Assembly (NCBI GenBank): GCA_025330725.1
Contig: JAIWND010000041.1
Coordinates: 157,010 to 221,009 of the forward strand
Reading direction: 5' to 3'
Length of the DNA stretch: 64,000 bases
Source of the DNA: Chlamydoabsidia padenii
Lineage: Eukaryota > Mucoromycota > Mucoromycetes > Mucorales > Cunninghamellaceae
Shown: in pieces, positions 55,937 through 64,000 of the stretch
Numbering within the stretch: position 1 is the first letter of the stretch
How the letters are laid out: each line of letters starts with the position of its first letter
The notes under the pieces: generated by a model
What the model was told of the DNA's origin: nothing
Database searches by the model: none
What the model saw: the letters and a program-made list of their open reading frames with translations, nothing else
Program-made: the position numbers and the translations under genes

Positions 55937-56776
55937 ATGTACAACCATGTTCTTCGCGGCAAAAGAGACATTTTGCAGTCAGTGGATTATTTAGTCTACT
56001 GTCATATCGCATACATTTACTTTCTTGATACCTCTTTTCTGCTGTTGTTTTTCCGATTAGTTTTGCAAACTGTAAGATACGCTATATTGTCGCTTACGCT
56101 TGGGTATGAATTCATGGTTTTTTTTTTCCCACTAGCATCTGTTGTCTGCTCGCGAGGGTAATACCCAGTCTTCAGTCTCGTTTTTTTCCATCCTTTTTGT
56201 ATTTTTTCTAAGTGCCATGCTCCACGTTAGCTCGATTTTTGGTCAGTCTGGTATCATTATAGACTTTATTGGCAGCCGTAAACTAAAAGAAAACAAAGAT
56301 AACGTTTGCGCATTCGGAATTCTGACCTCCAACTTATAGAACATCCCCCGAACCTTTTGAGGCTTTGCTTCTTGGATGTTTTCATAGTTTCCTTCCAACT
56401 GATTCGACTATTTATTTCTCAGCAACATTTTGAAAACAGTCCAAACGAGTTGCCAGTACAGTTACTATCTTCATCTTCTCCTCTTACTTCTGTTTTGGAG
56501 GCGAATAATCACGTGCATACACCTAACACTTCTCTGACATCCCCGGCAATAGGGCAGAGAAGGCGTAGATTTACAGCGACCGAAGCCGATCGTGACGATA
56601 ATAGTTCTAGCTTGGTTGTGACAGATTCAGATGATGCATTTCATCACAACAATATTGTTATAGGGTTGTCTATTTCCCATTTAATTCAATGTTATAGGGT
56701 ATCATTTTCTCACCCACTCACCCACAGAAGCCATACCGCAGATTGAATAAAGTTGACGGCGGTAACCGGTGAATAA

Positions 56777-56809
<33 letters not shown>

Positions 56810-56856
56810 TTTTTCCGAGTCTCAACGTGTTTTTCAAGGTTGTTATTCGTTTTCAA
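55937..56856. other. Gap with an uncertain 146-codon ORF and TTA repeat
   Basis: An open frame at 56306-56746 (Ser/Asp-rich, RRRRFTATEADRDDNSSS) has no recognisable domain and could be a small gene or a remnant. A (TTA)n run lies at about 56777-56806, just upstream of the OCA4-like gene. Confidence 0.35.
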
Positions 56857-57709
56857 ATGAATCTAAACAAATTATCTTCCTCGAGTTTACTCAATCCACC
56901 AGAACAATTTGGAATGGTAGAATCGGGTATTTTCCGATCAGAAATGCTTCAGCCCGCCCATTTTTCTTTTATTAGACAGTTTGGGTTCCAAACTGTGGTT
57001 ATGCTATCACCTGAATTACCTAACCGAGTAACGACTAATCTGATCGAGGAAGGTGGTATTCAACTTGTAAGTTACTTATGTGTTTATATAAACCAGAAAA
57101 TAGATGTCAAAATTTAACCACAGTAATTCCCCTCCCCCTAAAAAAAAGATTCATCTTGGGATGGCCACTTGGAAACCGACGCAGCCATCGACTTGGCGGC
57201 CAGTATCAGAGGAATTGATTAAGGAAGGCTTGGAATTGATTTTGAATGTAAAAACTCACCCAGTTCTAATCATGTGTACTTCAGGAATTCATGAAACGGG
57301 GACGTTAGTGGGTTGTTTAAGAAAGCTTGAAGGCTGGAATTTTAGCTCAATCATCACAGAGGTAGTAAGGGTAAGATTGAGAAGAAGATGTCGACTAACT
57401 ATTGTTACAATATTTTTTTAGTATCGTTCTTTTGCAGGAAGCAAAGCGAGATATGTCAATGAGCAATTTATTGAATTGTTTGATTTGGATTTGGTTACTT
57501 TACCAAAAGATTTACCTGCTTGGTTCTTACATCAACGAGAAATGCTGGTAAGTAGGAATGTATTCATTTCAACCAACTTGATGGTTCTTATCTCTTTTCA
57601 GGCTTTGGAGGAAAACACGCATATCACGAATTCAAAAGATGATAGTACAAGGCAACCAGTTGATAATGACGTTCAGACAGTAGATAGTCCTGCCAGAGGC
57701 ATAGAATGA
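56857..57709 (+). CDS. OCA4: Siw14/Oca-type atypical phosphatase homologue, predicted inactive (Oca4-like)
   Basis: Four exons (56857-57066, 57149-57361, 57422-57547, 57602-57709) give 218 residues. The fold signature of plant/fungal atypical dual-specificity phosphatases is clear: LLNPPEQFGMVESGIFRSEM, FGFQTVVMLSPELPNR and, after the P-loop, GTLVGCLRKLEGWNFSSII then EYRSFAGSKARYVNEQFIEL. The P-loop reads CTSGIHETG: the Cys and Gly are present but the catalytic Arg of CX5R is Glu. Catalysis should therefore be lost, as thought for some Oca paralogues in yeast, which act with Oca1/Siw14 in inositol pyrophosphate-related signalling. Assignment to Oca4 rather than another Oca protein is from memory. 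It is convergent with REX2, 60 bp apart. Confidence 0.78.
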
Positions 57710-57769
57710 ATCTTGTACGGCTACTGCTTAATTGCTTTATGTGTGTGACATGACATTTCATTTATTTCT

Positions 57770-58751
57770 TCATTCAATAGTTGGACTGATAAAGACATGC
57801 TGTCTATAATATTTTAATTCTTCAATGCTTTCCTTTATATCATCCAAAGCGCGATGCTCATTGTTCTTGGCCAAACCGTTTGCAATTTCCGGATACCTAA
57901 GATGTGAAATACAAATAAATCAATAGACACATAGTCCAACTTCACTCTCTTTTTTTATGCAGAAAATAAATACCATCGTTTAGTTAATTCTTTGATTGTG
58001 CTCACATCTATCGAAACACTACTGCGTCAGTTATATGATGTGGTTACGTGAATCCGATACTTTACCGATGATACGGTAATGCAAGTAATCCATAACAAGT
58101 GGCATTTCTTTTTCGAGGAATTGCTTATCGGCATGAACAGAATTTCCAGCCAGAGGAACATGCCCTTTCAAACCTGGAAGGTAGTGTTTTAAAAATTGTA
58201 ACACTTGCTGTTCAGCTTCCTTGGTGGTGATAGATGATTCTAATACGGCCGCAGTTAGCCCACTCTTTTGTGTTGCGAGATCGAACATATATACACTAAT
58301 AAGACAAACTGCATAATAATGAAAGTTCTTTCCCTTACCTTGCCGTGTTGTTCTACGCACCATGCTGCTCAGAAATTGAAATAAATTAACTCGAACATGC
58401 CTTGATATTACTTCACTCATACCATTCATTGTTTTCATGACAGCAGGTGATTGATGAATGATCAAGTCAGGACCCTAACCATCAAGTTGAGCTGTATTAA
58501 AAATTTGAAGAAATTTTATGTTGTAACGATCTGGAAATTTTTAAGATTACCTCTGCTACAATGTTGAGATCACCATCAGTGATTAAAACCGCTATTTCAA
58601 TTATATAGTCTTTTGCAAGATCTAAGCCTGTCATCTTGCAAGACAAAAGCCCTCGTTTAATAAGTTATGCCTTTTAAATCCTAACCATAGTAATAACTGC
58701 AACAACTATACACACCTCACAGTCAATCCAGACAATAGGGTCCTTGACCAT
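57770..58751 (-). CDS. REX2: Oligoribonuclease (DEDDh 3'-5' exonuclease, Rex2/REXO2)
   Basis: Seven exons (58751-58716, 58634-58551, 58474-58423, 58364-58339, 58264-58066, 58007-57974, 57896-57770) give 185 residues, the usual ORN length. Exo I is IVWIDCEMTGLDL, assembled across the first splice (Asp, Glu). The 26-nt fourth exon supplies WCVEQHGK, a conserved ORN motif absent without it. Exo II is [18 protein letters not shown] (Asp). Exo III is [14 protein letters not shown] (His, Asp). Rex2 degrades 2-5 nt RNAs, mainly in mitochondria. An in-frame upstream ATG could be added by an optional 5' intron (TCTAAACAAATAG acceptor before the ATG), which might encode a leader; I keep the simple start. 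Confidence 0.92.
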
Positions 58752-59081
58752 ATTTTCTATTTGTTTAGAAAAGAAAAAGAAGCAACGAAATTAAAAACCC
58801 GTGGGTGATTCAATCTTTATTGAGTAAATTTGATCTCACTTGAGCCTTTCACCACCAACCTTTATTACCTGTTGGTATCATTCAAACCCCTCATCTACTT
58901 GCGGTACAAATATGTTACGTTGTTCTATTAGCTTACCAGAGACCTCCTTCGCTTTCACGTCTTTGATGACGGCAAATATCTCTTTCATCTGGCCTTTCGA
59001 ATCACATTGGCTAAAATTTTAAACACAGATGAATGAAATGTGGGAAATGTGGAGGTGCGAGTACCTTCTTTGCGAATCATC
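58752..59081. other. Divergent region between REX2 and PRA1-family gene
   Basis: No confident gene. A minus-strand stretch at about 58920-59000 reads MKEIFAVIKDVKAKEVSG up to a GTAAGC donor and could be a 5' exon of a longer REX2 transcript or a tiny separate gene, but stops block a simple join. Confidence 0.4.
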
Positions 59082-59845
59082 ATGTCAACACCACTTCTAT
59101 CATCTCAGACAGCCCAACAACTAGGCACTTCCATCAATGCTATCGGAGGTGAAGACTTTCAGGAAAGATTTTCTTTTTTTCGAAAATTGAGGGAAGACCG
59201 TTTCTCCAATCTTCGACCGATCAATGACTTCTTTGATAAAAATCGCATCAAATTCACCTCATCGTTTCCTGAAATCACAAAGCGTTGGAAGTAGGGTCCT
59301 TTTTATTCAAAAGGTGGCAAGAGCAAGGGGCGTAAATACTAAAGTGGGGGGGCTTTTTTTTTAATAGTTTTAACTTGACGTATTTCTCAGCCAACTACCT
59401 GCTTATCATGTTGGCTTTATCAATCTACGCAGTGTAAGAAAACAAAGAAGTCGAAGGTAGCATTGAAAATTTTTGCTCACTAATTCAAGGTAGTATCACC
59501 AATTGGTGGCTATTGTTTACCGTTGCCTTTATTATTGGCGGGTTTTATTTGGTTTCGAGGGCAAATGGCCCTGGAGTGACTATTGCTGGAATGACTATAC
59601 CAAGCTCGACTTTGTACACAACCTACGCTGGTGGGTCTATTGCCTTGTTGTTATTTTCTGGTGCCACCGGTGCTGTATTTTGGGTTCTCGGTAATAATAA
59701 AAATAGAAAAAGAGGGATAAAAGTGAAGAAAAAGAAAGATAACACGAAAGTTGTTGAAATAGGTGCCGGTGCTTTAGTTATACTTGGTCATGCTGCAATT
59801 ATCGAGCCTAGTATTGAAGGTGACTTTGCTGATGAACAAGTGTAA
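59082..59845 (+). CDS. PRA1 family protein (prenylated Rab acceptor, Yip3-like)
   Basis: Three exons (59082-59290, 59368-59433, 59494-59845) give 208 residues. The soluble N-terminal part carries the family signature LREDRFSNLRPINDFFDKNR. Two hydrophobic hairpins follow: YFSANYLLIMLALSIYAV (exon 2, into exon 3) with WWLLFTVAFIIGGFYLV, and SIALLLFSGATGAVFWVLG with GAGALVILGHAAI near the end. PRA1 proteins sit in Golgi/endosomal membranes, bind prenylated Rab GTPases and help detach them from GDI. The 66-nt middle exon is needed for the second half of the first hairpin, and its phases agree. Confidence 0.88.
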
Positions 59846-60046
59846 CAAGCGCTCACTTGCAATCTATTCAGTTAATTTACGCCATCTTTCAAGGCGTCGC
59901 TTAAATAAACTGAATTGAAGTACTATATTTAAACAAAATTGATCTTACAGTACATACAACATGACAATAATTTGTAATTTTTTTACATTTTCAACTCCGC
60001 CAATAATTTTTTTTTTGATTTGACATGATTTTAATGTGCCCAATAC

Positions 60047-61576
60047 ATGGCTTCTTCCACTTTAAATCCATTCCCACCGATTGGAGATCCTCCAACAACC
60101 TCCTCTCAACCAACAACAAAAACAACACCTTCAACTATCAGCTCAAATGGTAAATCTTGGGCACAAGTTGTCTCCCGTCAACGCCAATCTCTGATTCACC
60201 CTAATTCCGAGCGCAACAACGGCGATTCTTCCTCAGTCACCATCATTCGTACTCATCACTGGAAACCCGGACGAAATCCCGGTAGTATGTTTTTCGACGT
60301 TGGGGCGGCTAATGTCACTCATCAACAGAGTATGGACCTGATTTTGCAACAATACCCGACTCGTGTGGCGGTGGTTCCCACTAGTCAGGGTTCGAAACGA
60401 TTGGTCGAAGTTAATTTTGATCTCGATGATGAAAACATTACGAAAGCGCTTCGAAACGGTCTCAAAATCACTTTTAGTAACACTGTCATTCTACCTTGCC
60501 TCGCCCTCAATGGAAAGGAATCTTCGACGAACATCACTCGACTAACACTGACTCGATTACCTTTACTTCGCGAGGACAAACTTTTAACGGGACTACGCAA
60601 CAGCTTGGAAAAATACGGAACGATCATCGACGTTGGCATCTTCCGTGAACCTAAGACTCAAACATACATGGGTACGGGTTATGCAATTATCGACAGACAC
60701 AGAGGAAGGGATAATGAATTGGTGCCTCTCACGCATCTTTTACCTTGGGACGACACCCTCGATGGTTTTCACGCTACGTGGTCGGATATGCCACCATGGT
60801 GTAGATACTGTCACCAGGAAGGTCATGTTGTTGCGGATTGCCCACACAGCAGTAGACGATTTACATGTTGGAACTGCAGCGAAATGGGACACAAGGCTTC
60901 AATGTGCCCTCGCGGAAACTATGGTAAACGACTTCGAAAAAATCCTGGATTAACAACAGCAATCTCGGCTACCTCAGCCCCCTCTCTCTCTCATAGCAGC
61001 AAGAACTCCTTCGAAAATTTACAACAAGAAACCTCTCTGGATGATGGAACAACAACTAAACCTAGCGATATCCAGGCTACAACGATCAAAGATTCGAACG
61101 CACAACAAAAGTCAATGATTCAGAAGGACGATGGAAAAGATCTGGAGGATTTGATCGCTGAAGCAGAATCAACAGGTGCATTTGATATTCCCAACCAAAA
61201 TAATATAGTGGATTTGGATACAGAAATTGAACAATCAATCGACTCCTCAGCGGTTCAATCTGTAGGTAATGACAGCGAAAACGAATCGATGGAAGTCGAA
61301 GATACTCTTATTGTGGACAAAGAAGAATCTGTCGTAGTAGATATTACGGATGATGGCGAGTGTGTGGGATCACAAAAGGATGACAGACCTCAGGACTCAC
61401 ACCAACAGTGGAACAGAACAACCAACAATATCAATGGACAAACAACGATCTTGAACACTATTCACCAATCAGCAATAAAGCTACAACGTCAAGGATCACC
61501 AGTAACCAAGTCTATCACCAAAACTCGGACTCAACCAGCGCGTAATGCTGGTCGTCCAGCCAAATATTGTAATTAA
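60047..61576 (+). CDS. LINE ORF1 (Gag-like, two CCHC knuckles)
   Basis: An intact 509-residue ORF. The N-terminus holds GKSWAQVVSRQRQS; a central RRM-like region includes TRLTLTRLPLLREDKLLTGL and GTGYAIIDRHRGR. Two knuckles, CRYCHQEGHVVADC and CWNCSEMGHKASMC, lie at about residues 252-288, followed by an acidic low-complexity tail. The stop TAA overlaps the ATG of ORF2 (TAATG). Role: RNA-binding coat of the retrotransposon. Confidence 0.88.
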   Translation: MASSTLNPFPPIGDPPTTSSQPTTKTTPSTISSNGKSWAQVVSRQRQSLIHPNSERNNGDSSSVTIIRTHHWKPGRNPGSMFFDVGAANVTHQQSMDLILQQYPTRVAVVPTSQGSKRLVEVNFDLDDENITKALRNGLKITFSNTVILPCLALNGKESSTNITRLTLTRLPLLREDKLLTGLRNSLEKYGTIIDVGIFREPKTQTYMGTGYAIIDRHRGRDNELVPLTHLLPWDDTLDGFHATWSDMPPWCRYCHQEGHVVADCPHSSRRFTCWNCSEMGHKASMCPRGNYGKRLRKNPGLTTAISATSAPSLSHSSKNSFENLQQETSLDDGTTTKPSDIQATTIKDSNAQQKSMIQKDDGKDLEDLIAEAESTGAFDIPNQNNIVDLDTEIEQSIDSSAVQSVGNDSENESMEVEDTLIVDKEESVVVDITDDGECVGSQKDDRPQDSHQQWNRTTNNINGQTTILNTIHQSAIKLQRQGSPVTKSITKTRTQPARNAGRPAKYCN

Positions 61577-64000
61577 TGATGGGGGATAAAACTTTTTCTC
61601 TCCAACTGTCATCACTCAATTGCAATAGCATAGTGAAGACAGCTTCACCAAAACGCCAATCATCATTTATCAGATACTTACGATCAGTCAAATCACACAT
61701 ACTCTCGTTACAAGAAACCCACATTATGGATCAACATACTCAACTCAAGATACAACAACAATTCCAATCTCGTCATTCTCTCTGGACATCACAATGCGGT
61801 CTCCTCTCCTTTTCACCGCTATATGACCTCTCACCTAATTTAATTCCTCAAGATACACCCGACCACGAACGAATGATACTCTCTCTGATATCTCACCCAC
61901 AACATTTATACAGGCCATTTCACATATTGGTCCTATACGCACCTGCGTCTAGCCGAATCGCGCGACGTCGGTTTTTCTCAACGGTACTCAATATTATATG
62001 CAACTCAGACATCAATGTAGACCTCCAACGCCTCATAATCACTGGTGATTTCAATTATTCTTACCTTCGTCCTCGACTCACGGCCAACTCATCGCCAGAT
62101 TGGCTTTCTTTCTTAGACGACAATCTATTCAACTGCATGGAATCTGATGATATGACCAACATACCTACTTTTCAACGATCCCGAAGCACATTGTCCACGA
62201 TTGATTACATCTTTGTCAGTAAAACTACTTTTGCACACAATCTCACTTTGGCAACTGTTGATAAAATAAATGCTAACTGGACAGATCATGCTATGCTCAC
62301 CATCAAGTTGGATTTCAAACACATTCCAATTGGTCCTGGATTATGGAAAGCCAATCCTTTGCTACTCAAAGACGTTTCCTTCAGGTTGAGTCTTGACAAA
62401 CATTTGAATTATCTAGCAGCTACTCTTCCATCCAACTCTTCCTCTCAAGAACAATGGGATTGGGTCAAAGTTAAACTTCAAACTTGGCTTCGACAACAAG
62501 GTAGGAAAAAAGCGAATCAACGACAAAAAGCTCTACGAAAGCTCCAACAGCAGCGGAATACCTTTTTACGAAACCATCTTGAAGACAAAGAACGGATCAA
62601 TTACCTCACTCAAGTCGAACCAACCATTCAACAGTTGCAACAGGATGTAGCAGATATAGCAGCACTACAGGCAGGGATCAACTGGAGGGAAAAGGGTGAA
62701 AAGTCGGCCCAGTACCTGAAACGGATCCATCAGCAACGTAACCTCGAACAATTTATTGGTAGTCTTGGTGCCACTTCAATTAGTGATACTTTATCCTCAT
62801 CAACAAATCCACCAACTGATTTACAAATTGCTCAAGATTTTTACCAACAGTTATACTCTTCCGAGGCTGTCAATTCCCCTGAAATCGATCGATTCCTGGA
62901 GTGTATCCCACCCTCACAACATATCTCAGAAAATCATCAAGCTCAATTAATTTCTCCAATTTCAGAAGAGGATATTTTACTACATGTTAATCGATCGAAA
63001 AAAATTAGCTGTCCCGGTGCAGATGGTCTTGGTTATCAATATCTTTCTTTGATCTATCAACACCCCAAGATGCGTTTAATTATGAATTCGATATACAATG
63101 AAGCTCTTACACTTAACCGATACCCTGCGTCCTGGCAAGACATTAGGGTTCGACTTCTTCCGAAGAAAGGACAGTTAAGTGACCTCAAGAACTGGCGACC
63201 AATTTCTCTTATCAATTGTGATGCCAAGGTTTTTACGAGGATCTTGGCGGGACGATTGGGAACGATTATGACTAAATACATCAATCCACACCAAACGGGT
63301 TTCCTCCCAGGGCGATTCATAGCAGAAAACGGTTTGACTCTGAAAATGGTTCTAGAACAATCCCCAACCTTTGGAAATCAAGGTGTCGGGTTACTCTTAG
63401 ATCAAGAAAAGGCATACGATCGGGTGCATCCCAAGTATATGGAACTAGTCATGTGTCGCTTTGGTTTTCCTTCTTCTTTTATCAAAACAATTTGTGGTCT
63501 CTTCTTTGGTAATTCGGTCAAGATCAATGTCAATGGATATTTTTCAGAAGTTGTGCATCAAGAACGAGGCCTTCGCCAAGGTGACCCTCTCTCTCCTCTT
63601 CTTTTTAACTTGGCCATGGAACCTTTGTTACTTTCTATCCTTCAAGATCCTGCCTATAAAGGTTATACTGCTCCCTCCTATGATCAAGTTTCGACCGCGC
63701 CGACAGTTAAATTACTAGCATATGCCGACGACATCTGCCTTCTACTTCATGACCAAAATGATTTCAACACAGCAATGAACCATTTACAAAAATATTGCCA
63801 AGTCTCCAATGCCAAGCTGAATGTCTCGAAAACAGAGGCTTTTTCTCTGTCAGGTCAAACTCTTCCATCGTGGCAATGCTTCCTTCAGGCCAAAGGTGTA
63901 ACTAAATGGTACGATCGACGATCCATAACACCTATGCGATACCTTGGTTTCTTTTTGGCGCAATCTCCAGGTCAAAGGCACTTTATCATTGAACAATTAC
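61576..64000 (+). CDS. LINE ORF2 (endonuclease and reverse transcriptase), runs off window
   Basis: Open from ATG 61576 (a second ATG follows directly) to the window edge, 808 codons without a stop. The apurinic-type endonuclease shows LSSLNCNSIV, ILSLQETHIM, LIITGDFNYSY, STIDYIFVSK and NWTDHAMLTI. A helical linker follows. The reverse transcriptase has SCPGADGLGYQYL, NWRPISLINCDAKVFTRILA, VGLLLDQEKAYDRVHP, RGLRQGDPLSPLLFNLAMEP and the catalytic LLAYADDICLLL at about 63712-63747. The C-terminal zinc finger is expected beyond 64000. With an intact ORF1 and no lesion seen, this copy may be active. It is the same L1-like lineage as the truncated copy at 49.6-51.8 kb. Confidence 0.92.
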   Translation, partial: MMGDKTFSLQLSSLNCNSIVKTASPKRQSSFIRYLRSVKSHILSLQETHIMDQHTQLKIQQQFQSRHSLWTSQCGLLSFSPLYDLSPNLIPQDTPDHERMILSLISHPQHLYRPFHILVLYAPASSRIARRRFFSTVLNIICNSDINVDLQRLIITGDFNYSYLRPRLTANSSPDWLSFLDDNLFNCMESDDMTNIPTFQRSRSTLSTIDYIFVSKTTFAHNLTLATVDKINANWTDHAMLTIKLDFKHIPIGPGLWKANPLLLKDVSFRLSLDKHLNYLAATLPSNSSSQEQWDWVKVKLQTWLRQQGRKKANQRQKALRKLQQQRNTFLRNHLEDKERINYLTQVEPTIQQLQQDVADIAALQAGINWREKGEKSAQYLKRIHQQRNLEQFIGSLGATSISDTLSSSTNPPTDLQIAQDFYQQLYSSEAVNSPEIDRFLECIPPSQHISENHQAQLISPISEEDILLHVNRSKKISCPGADGLGYQYLSLIYQHPKMRLIMNSIYNEALTLNRYPASWQDIRVRLLPKKGQLSDLKNWRPISLINCDAKVFTRILAGRLGTIMTKYINPHQTGFLPGRFIAENGLTLKMVLEQSPTFGNQGVGLLLDQEKAYDRVHPKYMELVMCRFGFPSSFIKTICGLFFGNSVKINVNGYFSEVVHQERGLRQGDPLSPLLFNLAMEPLLLSILQDPAYKGYTAPSYDQVSTAPTVKLLAYADDICLLLHDQNDFNTAMNHLQKYCQVSNAKLNVSKTEAFSLSGQTLPSWQCFLQAKGVTKWYDRRSITPMRYLGFFLAQSPGQRHFIIEQL

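Larger units (their letters stand above)
59900..64000 (+). mobile_element. Apparently intact L1-like LINE (3' part outside window)
   Basis: ORF1 and ORF2 as described, preceded by a short AT-rich 5' region after the PRA1-family gene. The precise 5' end is not defined. Confidence 0.8.

Noticed and set aside
1..64000. tRNA and rRNA genes
   Set aside because: I looked for tRNA B-box-like GGTTCRANNCC words and cloverleaf context and found none that folded; no rRNA-like sequence was seen.

Overview
The window is nuclear DNA of a filamentous fungus, most likely an early-diverging one (Mucoromycota, Mucorales type). This is inferred from AT-rich DNA, many short introns (about 50-75 bp, GTAAGT-like donors, CTAAC-like branch sites, TAG/CAG acceptors), a typical fungal gene set (PEX4, MSK1, IST3, REX2, an OCA4-like protein, PRA1 family) and a very heavy load of transposable elements. 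I built the gene models by hand from splice signals and frame continuity; nothing was searched against a database.

Layout. 1-2.6 kb: retrotransposon debris, including a solo LTR. 2.65-3.57 kb: PIH1. 4.0-7.7 kb: a complete Tc1/mariner-type transposon with 106-bp inverted repeats, a TA target duplication, an intact spliced transposase, a divergent DNA-binding-domain-only paralogue and a minisatellite between the two genes. 8.2-11.1 kb: a two-gene PIF/Harbinger element (transposase and Myb-like protein), both genes frameshifted. 11.3-14.1 kb: a decayed gene that resembles the Fanzor (eukaryotic TnpB-like) family. 14.5-31.1 kb: a gene-rich block with an unknown protein, a USP8/Doa4-type deubiquitinase, an LYR/DUF1763-like protein, a second intact DDE transposase, a Golgi-type glycosyltransferase-like protein, a WD40 protein, a GPATCH1 homologue and PEX4. 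31.1-41 kb: repeats, an LTR copy, a decayed non-LTR element and a nearly intact non-LTR retrotransposon (ORF1 plus ORF2 with two in-frame stops). 41.1-47 kb: a Ser-rich unknown, a two-HMG-box protein, IST3, a second solo LTR and mitochondrial lysyl-tRNA synthetase. 47.2-55.7 kb: a dead Mutator-like transposase split by a solo LTR, a 5'-truncated LINE, a 1.55-kb AT-rich palindrome, a lone Gag-like ORF, a 66-bp-arm stem-loop and another LTR. 55.8-59.8 kb: a small MITE, an OCA4-like pseudophosphatase, REX2 and a PRA1-family protein. 59.9-64 kb: a non-LTR element with intact ORF1 and an ORF2 that is open to the window edge.

The host genes are housekeeping: R2TP/HSP90 assembly, ubiquitin recycling, peroxisome import, splicing, mitochondrial translation and DNA packaging, RNA turnover and vesicle traffic. 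They sit in compact divergent or convergent pairs separated by blocks of mobile DNA. The most unusual items are the dual-gene Tc1 element with its iterated promoter region, the giant palindrome beside an orphan Gag-like ORF, the nested solo LTR with a perfect target duplication, and several very small coding exons.
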